Source: Bacteroidota bacterium (lineage in GTDB: Bacteria > Bacteroidota > Bacteroidia > UBA7662). Taken from it: a stretch of 38,915 nt of DNA. The stretch is from assembly GCA_005799065.1 (NCBI GenBank), contig SYHW01000006.1, positions 1-38,915 on the forward strand. The letters are read 5' to 3'. The notes below the pieces were generated by a model, which did no database searches, was not told the origin of the DNA, and saw only the letters and a program-made list of their open reading frames with translations. Positions 8,178 through 17,106 of this stretch are shown in pieces; position 1 is the stretch's first letter, and every line of letters starts with the position of its first letter. The translations under genes were made by a program, and so were the position numbers.

Positions 8178-9866
8178 CGTTCCGACTAATTTGACGCGCA
8201 CCGCATCGAGCAGTATGGGTTCAATTTCCAAACACTTTTGAAGTAGACGATCGGCCTCCTGGCGAAATTCAGCTGATTTCTTTTGGTCGGCCAAACTGCC
8301 CGCGTTGATGGTGACATTCATCCACGCGCCATAAACAGCGCTTCGGATGCACAATACGGCCACGCCCACATCCGATACGGAGTTTGGGTTACCCTTTTCG
8401 ATGAGTTCTTGAATGGGATCGAGGCAGGCAAGCGCCATTTTCATGGTTTCGAGGGGCACATGGGTCGCATAGACCGTTGCTTGCTCGATTCGTTGCTTGC
8501 GTTCCGCTTTTTCTTCCTCCGAGCTTTTGGGCAATCCAAAGGCATTCATGATGCCATCAAAAGCACGGGTATCTTCATCGACCTTACGCAAGAGGAGTTC
8601 CTTTTGCTTTTGGCAAGTCCGTGCTAGTTCGCTAAACCGATCCAAGTGCGCTTCCCATCCCCTTTTACCCGCCGACAAATTGGCTACCATGGCACCAAGC
8701 GCAGCAGCCAGTGCCCCAACGGCCGCTGAGATTGAACCGCCTCCGGGCGCCGGGGATTCGCTCGCTGTTTCGTCGGCAAGGTCTGAAAGAGATAAGTGTA
8801 TCAGCCTTTGGTCGGCACTTGAAGACATTTTGTATTCAATTATCCGCTCTTCGGGCTGGAAGGGTGAAAGTTCCGACAGTCCCATGGTGCGCACGGCGCA
8901 GTCGATGAGTTCTTTTTCCGAAACACCTTCACTGCGTCCCATTTTTTTAAGGAAATGCCGACCGGCGTCGACCAAACACGAAAGGGGTACGAGGCCGACC
9001 AATTCAGAACCTGTTACCCGAATACCCCGCGCAGTGGCCGCACGCACCACCTCATCAAACGCCATATGCAAAGGAGTTTGCATTAAATCGGTGAGATTCA
9101 TGGAGATCTGCGCCGTTTTGTATTCTTCTATATACCATCCCACAGCCTTTACCGCTTTTAACGTGCCGGGTATGCGCAGCGGTTGTCCATCCTCACCCAC
9201 CATAATTTTACCGGTTATGGGGTGACCCTCACGCTTCACCCTTCCGGCTTCGCGTACATCGAAGGCAACCGAATTGGCCAGGCGAACCGATGGTGTGTTA
9301 AGATTGATGTTGTAAGCAACCAGAAATGGGCGCGCCCCGATCACTGTGGCACCTGTTTGCGCATTAAATGTACTTGGCCCAAAATCAGGCTTCCAGTTGG
9401 GGTCTTTCAGCTTGGCGGGTAGTCCTTCGTATTCGCCTGCGCGGATATCGGCCAGATTTTTGCGCGACGGCTGGGTTGCCGATGATTCGTAGAGGTAGAC
9501 AGGAATATTGAGCTCCTCGCCCACTCTTTTTGCCAGTTTTCGGGTATATATAACGGTTTCTTCCATACTGATGCCCGAAATCGGAATGAATGGGCAAACA
9601 TCGGTAGCGCCCATGCGTGCGTGTTCGCCTTGGTGTTGCCGCATGTCGATAAGGCGTCCGGCGACGGAAATGGCTTTGAATGCGGCTTCCACCACCGCTT
9701 CGGGATGTCCTACAAAGGTATACACGGTTCTGTTGGTGGCCTTACCTGGATCGCGGTGGAGTAATCGGACACCTTCGGTACTGGAAATCGCAGCGCTGAT
9801 CTCGTCGAGTATGCGCAGGTCGCGCCCTTCCGAAAAGTTGGGCACGCATTCGATGATTGGATTCAT
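8175..9866 (-). CDS. ftcD: Bifunctional glutamate formimidoyltransferase / formimidoyl-THF cyclodeaminase
   Basis: A 563-residue protein from the ATG at 9866 (MNPIIECVPNFSEGRD). The ORF-track start seven codons earlier would lie within the promoter. Residues ~1-320 are the two-subdomain formiminotransferase (ECVPNFSEGRD, HARMGATDVCPFIP, GARPFLVAYNINL); residues ~345-560 are the helical cyclodeaminase (ESPAPGGGSISAAVGALAAALG). The first domain passes the formimino group of N-formimino-L-glutamate to tetrahydrofolate; the second releases ammonia to give 5,10-methenyl-THF. This is the last step of histidine breakdown in some organisms. The fused form and length match the family. hutHUI are not adjacent, so it is a lone gene here. 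A near-perfect -7 box (TATATTTG) ends 4 nt before the ATG. Confidence 0.95.
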   Translation of the reverse strand: MNPIIECVPNFSEGRDLRILDEISAAISSTEGVRLLHRDPGKATNRTVYTFVGHPEAVVEAAFKAISVAGRLIDMRQHQGEHARMGATDVCPFIPISGISMEETVIYTRKLAKRVGEELNIPVYLYESSATQPSRKNLADIRAGEYEGLPAKLKDPNWKPDFGPSTFNAQTGATVIGARPFLVAYNINLNTPSVRLANSVAFDVREAGRVKREGHPITGKIMVGEDGQPLRIPGTLKAVKAVGWYIEEYKTAQISMNLTDLMQTPLHMAFDEVVRAATARGIRVTGSELVGLVPLSCLVDAGRHFLKKMGRSEGVSEKELIDCAVRTMGLSELSPFQPEERIIEYKMSSSADQRLIHLSLSDLADETASESPAPGGGSISAAVGALAAALGAMVANLSAGKRGWEAHLDRFSELARTCQKQKELLLRKVDEDTRAFDGIMNAFGLPKSSEEEKAERKQRIEQATVYATHVPLETMKMALACLDPIQELIEKGNPNSVSDVGVAVLCIRSAVYGAWMNVTINAGSLADQKKSAEFRQEADRLLQKCLEIEPILLDAVRVKLVGT

Positions 9867-9870
9867 GGGG

Positions 9871-9878
9871 CAAATATA
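9871..9878 (-). promoter_or_regulatory. ftcD: -7 box (TATATTTG) directly upstream of ftcD
   Basis: A minus-strand match to TAnnTTTG that ends 4 nt before the ftcD ATG. It decides the start at 9866 and suggests a leaderless or near-leaderless mRNA. Confidence 0.5.
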
Positions 9879-9916
9879 ATTGGCCAACCAAAAGCCTGTT
9901 CCCTCCTCTTTATGCC

Positions 9917-9924
9917 GATATTTG
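9917..9924 (+). promoter_or_regulatory. -7-like box (GATATTTG) for ccmE-ccmF
   Basis: One mismatch from TAnnTTTG, followed by GC, 27 nt before the ccmE ATG at 9952. It supports the internal ATG over the ORF-track start at 9880, which lies upstream of this box. Confidence 0.4.
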
Positions 9925-9951
9925 CATTCGGTTTCATTTGTTCCCTATTTT

Positions 9952-10407
9952 ATGTCTAAAGTACATTTATTCCTGTTGTTGCTGATTGTTGTGGCTGCTG
10001 GGGTGATACTCAGCACGGTCGATGAAAGCAGTTCATACGAGAATTTTGCCACGGCGGAAGCGAATCCGGGCAAAGAATTTCATGTGGTAGGCACCTTGCA
10101 TAACCCCAATGAAATGGAATACGATCCCTTAAAGGACCCCAATTTGTTTCGTTTCTTTCTGAAAGACCAAGCGGGCGCTGTGCGGCAGGTGGTGTATCAC
10201 GACAGTAAACCCCAGGATTTTGAACGTTCCGAGCAAGTGGTGATCATTGGGAAAATGTCGGGTTCTGCGTTTGAAGCCAGTAAAATCTTGACAAAATGCC
10301 CTTCAAAATACAACGAGGACAGTGTGGAAGTTCGTTCAACAACCCGTAATTCGTATAAACTCATGGTTCGCCCTGGGCAAAACCCAATTTCTGATCGTAC
10401 GATATGA
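9952..10407 (+). CDS. ccmE: Cytochrome c maturation heme chaperone CcmE, CxxxY variant
   Basis: A 151-residue protein from the ATG at 9952. Residues 4-21 form one membrane anchor (VHLFLLLLIVVAAGVIL). The rest is the periplasmic OB-fold of CcmE: GKEFHVVGTL, FRFFLKDQAGAVRQVVYH, EQVVIIGKM, FEASKILTKCPSKY. CcmE holds heme covalently on its way from CcmC to the CcmF lyase. In E. coli the attachment residue is a histidine in a HxxxY-like motif; here the position holds Cys116 in CPSKY, giving the CxxxY form known from archaea and some Desulfovibrio. The stop overlaps the ccmF ATG by 4 bp (ATGA), so the two genes are translationally coupled. ccmABC and ccmGH are not in the window. Confidence 0.9.
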   Translation: MSKVHLFLLLLIVVAAGVILSTVDESSSYENFATAEANPGKEFHVVGTLHNPNEMEYDPLKDPNLFRFFLKDQAGAVRQVVYHDSKPQDFERSEQVVIIGKMSGSAFEASKILTKCPSKYNEDSVEVRSTTRNSYKLMVRPGQNPISDRTI

Positions 10408-12851
10408 CCTACTCGGGTGAATGGTTGCTTCCGGGCGAACTCGGACATGCCGCAGTGCTCTTATCATTCTTTACGGCCTTGCTTGGGGTGATCAGCTTTG
10501 GTGCCCAAACACGCGGCCTCGAAGGCGGACGCTCACTGAGTTGGCAGGGATTGGGACGGTGGGCCTTCGGTCTTCACACTTTGGCGGTGGTCTCCATTGG
10601 CGTGGTCCTCTTTGTGGTGATCTATCAGCACCGCTACGAATACCATTACGCATGGTCGCATGCATCACGCGCCTTGCCAACCCATTACATCATATCAGCC
10701 TTTTGGGAAGGCCAAGAGGGCAGTTTTTTGTTGTGGATGTTTTGGAATGTGGTATTGGGTCTCTCCATTATTCGAACCGCAGGTCGATGGGAGGCGCCTG
10801 TGATGGTTTTCGTTTCTTTGGCCCAGGTGATGCTGTCTTCAATGCTCCTTGGTCTTTATGTGGGCGATATCAAAATTGGAAGCAGTCCGTTTGTGCTTCT
10901 GCGTGAAAGCATGCAGGCGCCCATTTTTCAGCAGGCCGACTACCTGAAATACATCACCGATGGCAATGGCCTGAATCCGCTGCTTCAAAATCCCTGGATG
11001 GTGATTCATCCCCCTGTTCTCTTCCTGGGATTCGCAGCGACCTTGGTGCCATTCGCTTATGCCATGGCGGGTCTGGCCACACGTCAGTATGGTGAATGGG
11101 TGCGACCCGCGCTTCCCTGGACCTTATTCGCCACAGCAATGCTCGGAACGGGAATTGTTATGGGCGCAGCTTGGGCCTATGAATCCCTCAATTTTGGCGG
11201 ATATTGGGCGTGGGACCCCGTTGAAAATGCTTCCCTCATCCCGTGGCTTTGTTTGGTTGGTGGCTTACACCTGATGCATACTTGGGAAAAAAGGAAACAG
11301 TCCTTACCCTCAGCAAGCATCCTGATCATCTTATCGTATATCCTCGTCTTGTATGCTACTTTTCTTACCCGCTCGGGTATTTTGGGCGACAGTTCGGTGC
11401 ATGCATTCACGGATCTTGGGATGTCGGGTCAGCTTTTGGTCTTCCTCTTTGCGTTTGTGTTGGCCGCTGCAGTGCTTTTGATCCTGTCTTGGAAACATAT
11501 CCCCCGTCAACAACAGGAGGAACCCTTGTGGTCGCGGGAGTTCTGGCTTTTTATGGGATCACTGGTTATGGCTTTAAGTGCCTTTCAGGTATTGTTTAGC
11601 ACATCCATCCCTGTTTGGAACCGCCTATTTGGCACCAATATGGCACCACCAGCCGATGTGGTGGCCTACTACAACCGTTGGCAATTGCCCATCGCCGTAC
11701 TCATCCTTTTGCTTGGAACCCTAGCCCATTTACTTCCCTATAAAGGCAGCAGATCAGTACCGGTGAAGAAATGGCTCTTGTTTTTGATTATCCCCACCCT
11801 TCTGCTCACAGCGGCTGTAGCCATTCCGCTTCAATACGCTAACTGGACCTACATCTTACTCCTGTCTTCCTCCATACTTGCCCTACTGGGTCACCTCGGA
11901 TTGCTGTGGCAGCAAAGAAAAAAGTGGCTTCGATCGGGCGGTGCGGTGGCACATATGGGCTTTGCGCTGATGATGTTGGGTGTTCTCATTTCCTCTTCGA
12001 GGAGAGAAGTGGTATCGGTTAACCGCTCAGGTTACGCCTACGGCGGACAATTTGATGAAAAGCAAAACCGTGAAAATGTGCTCCTCTGGAAAGGTGAAGC
12101 ATTGGATATGCCTCCGTACCGCGTGACATACCTGGGGGATTCTGTGGCGGAACCCAACCACTATTACAGAGTGCAGTATGAGGAACTCAATCCGAACGGT
12201 GAAGTAATCGATCGATTTGTGCTGCTCCCCAATGCGCAAATTAACCCTAAGATGGGTTTGATTGCCACACCCGATACCCGTCATTATGCATTCAGCGACT
12301 TATACACCCATGTAACCCAAGTTATGGACAAAGAGGCCAGCAGCGGCAGTAAGGAATGGGGGCCGCCTGAACCACTGATGTTGTCGGGTTCGGGAGATAC
12401 GGTGATGATGCGTGACGGGCTCTTGATTTTTGAAGGGGTCACCACTGAATTGCCGGGTGATTTATCCGCTCAACTCCAAGATGCCGATGTTGCGGTTGCC
12501 GCTCAAGTCACCTGGAAAACGCTGAAGGAGTCCTACCGCCTTAGACCGGTTTATGCCATACGTAAGGGTGCTGAATTTCGGTTTGATGATGTGCAAGCGG
12601 AAGCTGGAATTAACCTGAGTTTCCGAAGAATTCACCCCGATAAAAAGCAAATTGAACTGGCTGCTTCTGTGGCAGCGCCCGAGCCGCGCGATTATATCAT
12701 CATGAAGGCGCTTCGCTTCCCTATGATTAATTTGTTGTGGCTGGGTGCTGTGCTCACTACATTGGGGCTGTCCATGGCCGTGGTGGTTCGTCACCGGGAA
12801 AAGAATAGACCTCGGTCGATTTCCGTTTCAAAGTATGACAACCCAGACTGA
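10404..12851 (+). CDS. ccmF: Cytochrome c heme lyase subunit CcmF
   Basis: An 815-residue multispan inner-membrane protein. The diagnostic tryptophan-rich WWD heme-handling loop is present as GGYWAWDPVENASLIPWL, preceded by the conserved NPLLQNPWMVIHPPVLFLGF segment and followed by ATFLTRSGILGDSSVHAF. After about residue 520 (VAHMGFALMMLGVLISSS) comes a long periplasmic domain and a last C-terminal helix (LLWLGAVLTTLGLSMAVVV). CcmF takes heme from holo-CcmE and attaches it to the CxxCH cysteines of apocytochrome c. It is longer than the ~650 aa of E. coli CcmF but in line with Bacteroidota forms. The start codon overlaps the ccmE stop, and the 3' end overlaps the next gene by 17 bp. Confidence 0.95.
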   Translation: MTYSGEWLLPGELGHAAVLLSFFTALLGVISFGAQTRGLEGGRSLSWQGLGRWAFGLHTLAVVSIGVVLFVVIYQHRYEYHYAWSHASRALPTHYIISAFWEGQEGSFLLWMFWNVVLGLSIIRTAGRWEAPVMVFVSLAQVMLSSMLLGLYVGDIKIGSSPFVLLRESMQAPIFQQADYLKYITDGNGLNPLLQNPWMVIHPPVLFLGFAATLVPFAYAMAGLATRQYGEWVRPALPWTLFATAMLGTGIVMGAAWAYESLNFGGYWAWDPVENASLIPWLCLVGGLHLMHTWEKRKQSLPSASILIILSYILVLYATFLTRSGILGDSSVHAFTDLGMSGQLLVFLFAFVLAAAVLLILSWKHIPRQQQEEPLWSREFWLFMGSLVMALSAFQVLFSTSIPVWNRLFGTNMAPPADVVAYYNRWQLPIAVLILLLGTLAHLLPYKGSRSVPVKKWLLFLIIPTLLLTAAVAIPLQYANWTYILLLSSSILALLGHLGLLWQQRKKWLRSGGAVAHMGFALMMLGVLISSSRREVVSVNRSGYAYGGQFDEKQNRENVLLWKGEALDMPPYRVTYLGDSVAEPNHYYRVQYEELNPNGEVIDRFVLLPNAQINPKMGLIATPDTRHYAFSDLYTHVTQVMDKEASSGSKEWGPPEPLMLSGSGDTVMMRDGLLIFEGVTTELPGDLSAQLQDADVAVAAQVTWKTLKESYRLRPVYAIRKGAEFRFDDVQAEAGINLSFRRIHPDKKQIELAASVAAPEPRDYIIMKALRFPMINLLWLGAVLTTLGLSMAVVVRHREKNRPRSISVSKYDNPD

Positions 12852-13650
12852 AATCGATCCCAGTCGAACACCGACTCGATTGATCATTGTGGGGAGTGGA
12901 CATCTGGCCTGGCAAATGGGCGAGGCTCTGACGGATGCGGGCGTACATTGCGTGGGGGTTTGGGCGCGGAAGCGTTCATCTGCACAGTCTCTCGCCACCC
13001 GATTATTAACAAGCCCCCTGCCTAATGAAACGGAGTATTGGCCAGAAGCAGATTTCGTTCTTCTGGCGGTGAGCGACGCCGCCATTGCCGAATGCGCACA
13101 ACACATAAAGGTTAATCCCCATTCCATCGTGTTGCACGCTTCTGGATCGGGCCATCTAGATCAGCTAACGCCCCATCCAAGATGCGGCGTTTTGTGGCCA
13201 TTGGCATCCCTCAGGCGTGAGCGGGGGGTGGATTGGCCGAATACGCCCTTGTTTGTAGAGGGATCTGATCCCGATTGCACCAACCAAATTGCTGAACTCG
13301 CGCGATGCATATCTCATGTGGTGATTCTTACGAATTCATCGCTGAGACAGGCTTACCACCTTTCGGCCGTCAGCTCATCCAACTTTTCCCTGTTTCTTTT
13401 AGCCGAAACCAGTGAGTGGCTTAGAGCAAGAGGTGGAGATCCTCGATTGTTAGGACCTATATTACAACAGCTGCTGGGTGATTTCATGGAGACCTCTAAC
13501 CTTCATGATCGCCAAACTGGTCCGGCATCGCGTGGTGATCGCGAAACAGTGTTCCGGCAACACCTTGAAATTTCAGAACAACCTGCATTGGCTGCCCTCT
13601 ACAGGCTTTTTTCTGATCTCATTGGTTTGAAGCATGCGAATGGAAAATAG
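12835..13650 (+). CDS. Rossmann-like plus DUF2520 domain protein
   Basis: A 271-residue protein from the ATG at 12835, inside the last codons of ccmF. The ORF-track start at 12745 would overlap ccmF by over 100 bp. The N-terminal half is a Rossmann fold with a nucleotide-binding turn (IIVGSGHLAWQMGEAL), then VLLAVSDAAIAE and VLHASGSGHLD. The C-terminal helical half has DUF2520 features: HLSAVSSSNFSLFLLAETSEWL and the TGPASRGDRETV segment. The architecture resembles 6-phosphogluconate and ketopantoate dehydrogenases, so an NAD(P)-linked oxidoreductase role is likely, but no substrate is established for the family. Its overlap with ccmF makes it part of that transcript, though a link to cytochrome assembly is not shown. 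Confidence 0.85.
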   Translation: MTTQTEIDPSRTPTRLIIVGSGHLAWQMGEALTDAGVHCVGVWARKRSSAQSLATRLLTSPLPNETEYWPEADFVLLAVSDAAIAECAQHIKVNPHSIVLHASGSGHLDQLTPHPRCGVLWPLASLRRERGVDWPNTPLFVEGSDPDCTNQIAELARCISHVVILTNSSLRQAYHLSAVSSSNFSLFLLAETSEWLRARGGDPRLLGPILQQLLGDFMETSNLHDRQTGPASRGDRETVFRQHLEISEQPALAALYRLFSDLIGLKHANGK

Positions 13651-13690
13651 CTGACCCCAAACTTTGTGGACCTTTAAACGTTCTGATGCA

Positions 13691-13864
13691 ATGTTTAACT
13701 TCTTCAAGAAAAAATCACCAATCGAGGAATTGGAGCTTCGTTACCGAAAATTATTGGAAGAATCGTATCGATTATCCACAACCGATCGCAAGGCATCCGA
13801 CCAAAAAAGAGCCGAAGCTGAGGAATTGGCCATGGAAATCGATAAATTGAGGAATCAGGCGTAA
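13691..13864 (+). CDS. Small coiled-coil protein, Lacal_2735 family
   Basis: A 57-residue protein from the ATG at 13691 (MFNFFKKKSPIEELELRYRKL). It is highly charged, almost all helix, with KASDQKRAEAEELAMEIDKL near the end. The FFKKKSPIEELE start and the RKASDxK block fit the small Bacteroidota family named Lacal_2735, whose function is unknown to me. The ORF-track start nine codons earlier is less likely, since family members begin at MFNFFKKK-like sequences. It lies 40 bp after the DUF2520 gene in the same direction and may be the last gene of the ccmEF transcript. It converges with the TonB receptor gene at 13881, with only 16 bp between the stops. Confidence 0.75.
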   Translation: MFNFFKKKSPIEELELRYRKLLEESYRLSTTDRKASDQKRAEAEELAMEIDKLRNQA

Positions 13865-13880
13865 AAAAGACCAAATTCTC

Positions 13881-16316
13881 CTAGAAATCCACAATAATGC
13901 CAATGGTTGGCAACCGGGTACCCACCGTATTGGGGATGAGTGATTTTTGATAACGTCCCGGATTTTCAGGATCCAAAATGGGCCTTCCGTCTGCATCGAT
14001 TTGAGCCACCCACACATCCGGAAAGCGTGTTTGCTGGTTCAATAGATTCTGAATATCCAGATATAGATTTAGTGCCCAATTCTTATAGTTCCATTTTTTA
14101 TCGATCCGAATGTCGAGTTGTTGCGTGGCCCCAGCCCGCTCTGAGTTGAGCCGACCAAAATCGAGAACGGCGCGACCAAATGCGTTCCAAACAGCCGTAT
14201 CCAGCGCGTAGGTTGCGTAAGGGGTTGTAGGAGCACCACCTACATAGCGGTAACGCACGCCCAATTCCCAATTGTTGGCAAAGATTTTCCCTGCGGTGAG
14301 CGTGAGGATATGGCGGTTGTCCCACGACGATGGTAAAAATTGCCCATCAGCGTCCTCAAACTCCGATCGCACCCAAGTGTAGGCCAAAATACCATAGGTG
14401 CCCTTGTAGAGCTTTTGTTGTGCCATGTACTCAATGCCATAACTTCGACCCCGACCTGTACTCAATGCAGGAGCGTTTCCAATCACACCGAAATCACCCC
14501 CGAGGTTGGCTAAACTGATTTGCTGATCCGTGAGAAAGGGATATTGGCTGTAGCGCTTATAGAATCCTTCGATCGTTGAACGGAAATTATTGCGCCCCAA
14601 AAACTCCCAACCCGCCACCGTGTGGTTGGCGGCCATGTATTGCAAGCCATTTATGCTGTTCACCAAATTGCCGTTTCCATCACGGTAACCCATTACTGTG
14701 TAAGGTGGTAATTGAAAGTATCGACCCCAATGAGCATTGAAACTCAGGGCACTACCCAATCGCCAGGACATGGCCAATCGGGGAGATAGTTGGTCGAGCG
14801 GGTTCTGCATTTCTGTGGAATATGTATTGCCGTCCATTCTCAACCCACCACTCAACTGGATTCGTTCATCGGCAAGCGACCGTGAAACCTGACCAAAAAG
14901 GCCGTAACGCGTCAGGGAAATTTTACTTTCGAACCTACGCACCACCAGCGAATCGCGCTGCAATTCACGAGAAGTATTTCTTACCGTATACCGTGCCCGA
15001 TCAATGTTGATCCCGTAATTGACTTTCCAAGACCCTTTGCGTAAAAGATGCTCATAGCGAAAGTGATTCTCACTTTCTTGGCTCAAATAATCTTGAATGC
15101 GCGCGAGGCTTTCATCATTGCCCGGGTGTTTATAACTTACATTATTCAACATATTTCTGCTCAAGACAAATGTTTTATAGCCGTTCTGTCCGTAGCGCTT
15201 ATAGACCAGGCCATTGGTATAATGCCATTGTGTGGTTACCGGGAGGTAACCCAAGATATAACGCTGCTGTTCAACCAATGCAGAATCTACTTCCGGGTTC
15301 TGTGCGGGGTCGAGGCTCAGGTTGAGTCCGGTATTCAAACTGAACTGATCGATGCTCCCGAGCCCGACGAAGCTGATTTCATTGCGGTTATCAATTTTAT
15401 GTTTGATTTTGGCCTGAAAACCATTGAAGGTAGGCAGAAAAGGCAGCCCGATCGCTGCGAAAAGGAATTGCAGATAGGAACGTCTTGCCGAAACAACATA
15501 AGAGGTTTTTTCGCTGATCGGACCTTCGGCAATGAGTCCCATATCGCTGGCGCCCACGATAGCTCTGAAACTCTTTTGATCGGTTCGTGGGTCCTTCTGT
15601 TTAAATTCAAAAACGGAACTGAGGGTGTTGCCGCGATTGGCCGGAAATGCTCCTGAAAAGAAGTCGACCTCACGGATCATGTCGACATTGATGATACCAA
15701 CCGGACCCCCGGAGCTCCCTTGGGTGGCGAAATGGTTGATGACCGGAACCTCCACCCCATCTAGGTAAAATCGATTTTCATTGGGCGCACCGCCGCGTAT
15801 GATGATATCGTTCCTAAAACTAACTCCACTCGACACTCCGGGGAGCGATTGAACGGCCTTACTGATGTCGCGGTTGCCGCCTGGGTTTCGTTGTATTTCA
15901 GACACCCCTAGCGTATTGATCGAGACCGGGCTCTCTTCCAATCGTGTGTAGGGAGATGCTTTAATCTCAACGGCATCCAGCTTACGGACATCTTCTTCCA
16001 ACTCCACATTCACGATGGCCGGGCGTGATCCAAGCACCTGGATGTCGAGAACTGTTCGGGTTTTGAATCCCAAGTAGCTGATTTGAAGACTGTAGTAGCC
16101 AGGCTTTAGGGCTGATAAACGAAAATTGCCCCGATCATCGCTTGTCGTGCCGTTTGTTGTTCCCTGAATGAGGATGTTGGCGAAGGAAATGGCTTCATTG
16201 GTCGACGAATTTTTGACTTGGCCGCGGATTTCTCCGGTTTGCCCATAAACGACCCGCATCCCATAGAACATCAAGAAGATGAACAGAATGAGTCTGATAT
16301 GATTACTTTTGATCAT
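13881..16316 (-). CDS. TonB-dependent receptor with N-terminal carboxypeptidase-regulatory-like domain
   Basis: An 811-residue outer-membrane receptor. Residues 1-25 are a signal peptide (LILFIFLMFYGMRVVYGQ). Residues ~27-110 form the beta-sandwich common in Bacteroidota receptors (GEIRGQVKNSSTNEAISFAN, GYYSLQISYLGFKT). The plug follows (VEIKASPYTRLEESPVSINTLG, ISKAVQSLPGVSSG, DIIIRGGAPNENRFYLDGVEV), then a beta-barrel ending in GTRLPTIGIIVDF with a terminal aromatic. Such receptors import large ligands using proton motive force through TonB-ExbBD. No SusD-like partner is adjacent, so a polysaccharide substrate is not indicated; siderophore, metal or another ligand remains open. Upstream lies a 24-bp imperfect tandem repeat and then crtW. 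Confidence 0.92.
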   Translation of the reverse strand: MIKSNHIRLILFIFLMFYGMRVVYGQTGEIRGQVKNSSTNEAISFANILIQGTTNGTTSDDRGNFRLSALKPGYYSLQISYLGFKTRTVLDIQVLGSRPAIVNVELEEDVRKLDAVEIKASPYTRLEESPVSINTLGVSEIQRNPGGNRDISKAVQSLPGVSSGVSFRNDIIIRGGAPNENRFYLDGVEVPVINHFATQGSSGGPVGIINVDMIREVDFFSGAFPANRGNTLSSVFEFKQKDPRTDQKSFRAIVGASDMGLIAEGPISEKTSYVVSARRSYLQFLFAAIGLPFLPTFNGFQAKIKHKIDNRNEISFVGLGSIDQFSLNTGLNLSLDPAQNPEVDSALVEQQRYILGYLPVTTQWHYTNGLVYKRYGQNGYKTFVLSRNMLNNVSYKHPGNDESLARIQDYLSQESENHFRYEHLLRKGSWKVNYGINIDRARYTVRNTSRELQRDSLVVRRFESKISLTRYGLFGQVSRSLADERIQLSGGLRMDGNTYSTEMQNPLDQLSPRLAMSWRLGSALSFNAHWGRYFQLPPYTVMGYRDGNGNLVNSINGLQYMAANHTVAGWEFLGRNNFRSTIEGFYKRYSQYPFLTDQQISLANLGGDFGVIGNAPALSTGRGRSYGIEYMAQQKLYKGTYGILAYTWVRSEFEDADGQFLPSSWDNRHILTLTAGKIFANNWELGVRYRYVGGAPTTPYATYALDTAVWNAFGRAVLDFGRLNSERAGATQQLDIRIDKKWNYKNWALNLYLDIQNLLNQQTRFPDVWVAQIDADGRPILDPENPGRYQKSLIPNTVGTRLPTIGIIVDF

Positions 16317-16333
16317 CAGTATAGATTAATTTA

Positions 16334-16400
16334 TGTTCGACTCCCATGAGCCATTTTTGTTTGATTGCGATGAGCCATTTATACTTGATTCCCATTAGCG
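16334..16400. repeat. Imperfect 24-bp tandem repeat (about 2.7 units) at the crtW 3' end
   Basis: Units begin at 16334, 16358 and 16382. ATGAGCCATTT recurs exactly 24 bp apart at 16346 and 16370; the third unit carries CCCATTAGCGG at the same register. The crtW stop codon (TTA on the plus strand, 16395-16397) falls inside unit 3. The array fills the gap between the TonB receptor start and the crtW stop. Confidence 0.75.
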
Positions 16401-17099
16401 GACATAGGGCAGTCGCCACCAAGGCACTGCAGGCTGATCATGGTGTTCATGGTGGTAACCAAAAAAATAACAGGTGATGAAGGCTAAAAAATGATTTTTG
16501 GGCTGTGAACGTGCGCGGTGGATGTTGCTGTGGTCATGTTCTCCGCGGTGTGGCCAATAGGTTCCAAAGTAAAAAAGCTGAAGCAGACTCAACACGGAAG
16601 GAATAATATAAAATGTCACCATATTGGGCTTGGGTATCCAAATTGAAGCCAGATTAAACAGGATGGCCATCAGCAGAATCTGATACCACCGAACGTAGTA
16701 GGTTATGAAACGAAGGAACCAGCGTAAAAACGAAGGTGGGCCAAAATCGGGGTCGTTTTCGGATGCGGGTTGGCGGTGATGGGAATGGTGGGCAGGAAGT
16801 AGGCGCGACCAGCTGTTGCAAGCAAACAGCAATAGGCTAATCTGACCATAAAATCGGTTCAATCTTGGTCGGTGGGGAGCCACTGTGCCGTGCATGGCAT
16901 CATGTGCGGTAATGAACAATCCCGTAAACAAGTGGGTTTGGACGAGCACATGAACATATGTAAATGGATGGAACCAGTTTAATTGTAAAAAAAATCCCAA
17001 ACCCAGTGAAACGGCCCACAAGAGCAACACGGCAGTGGCTATGGCCACACCCTTATAGCGGTAAGGTTTCAAATGAATGGGTCGATCCGATAAAGTCAT
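16395..17099 (-). CDS. crtW: Carotenoid (beta-carotene) ketolase, CrtW type
   Basis: A 234-residue membrane di-iron enzyme from the ATG at 17099 (MTLSDRPIHLKPYRYKG). The ORF-track start at 17291 would run through the peroxidase gene. The three histidine clusters of the fatty-acid-hydroxylase/desaturase superfamily are in place: HDAMHG (66-71), HHSHH (104-108) and HHEHH (216-220). The surrounding text, HDAMHGTVAP and ENDPDFGPPSFLRWFLRF, matches CrtW ketolases better than fatty-acid desaturases. CrtW adds the 4-keto group that turns beta-carotene into echinenone/canthaxanthin, or zeaxanthin into astaxanthin, in the inner membrane. It lies 7 bp after the glutathione peroxidase gene, so the two form an operon with a shared antioxidant flavour. 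No other crt genes are visible. Confidence 0.82.
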   Translation of the reverse strand: MTLSDRPIHLKPYRYKGVAIATAVLLLWAVSLGLGFFLQLNWFHPFTYVHVLVQTHLFTGLFITAHDAMHGTVAPHRPRLNRFYGQISLLLFACNSWSRLLPAHHSHHRQPASENDPDFGPPSFLRWFLRFITYYVRWYQILLMAILFNLASIWIPKPNMVTFYIIPSVLSLLQLFYFGTYWPHRGEHDHSNIHRARSQPKNHFLAFITCYFFGYHHEHHDQPAVPWWRLPYVR

Positions 17100-17106
17100 C
17101 TTTATT

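Noticed and set aside
8497-9225. 242-aa plus-strand ORF
   Set aside because: Antisense to ftcD, low-complexity Ser/Ala/Arg composition, no domain.
15048-15656. 202-aa plus-strand ORF
   Set aside because: Antisense to the TonB receptor barrel; the receptor frame is clearly the coding one.
13881-16316. SusC-type receptor of a polysaccharide utilisation locus
   Set aside because: No SusD-like lipoprotein or glycan enzyme is adjacent; the GH13 gene is 7 kb away in a separate unit.
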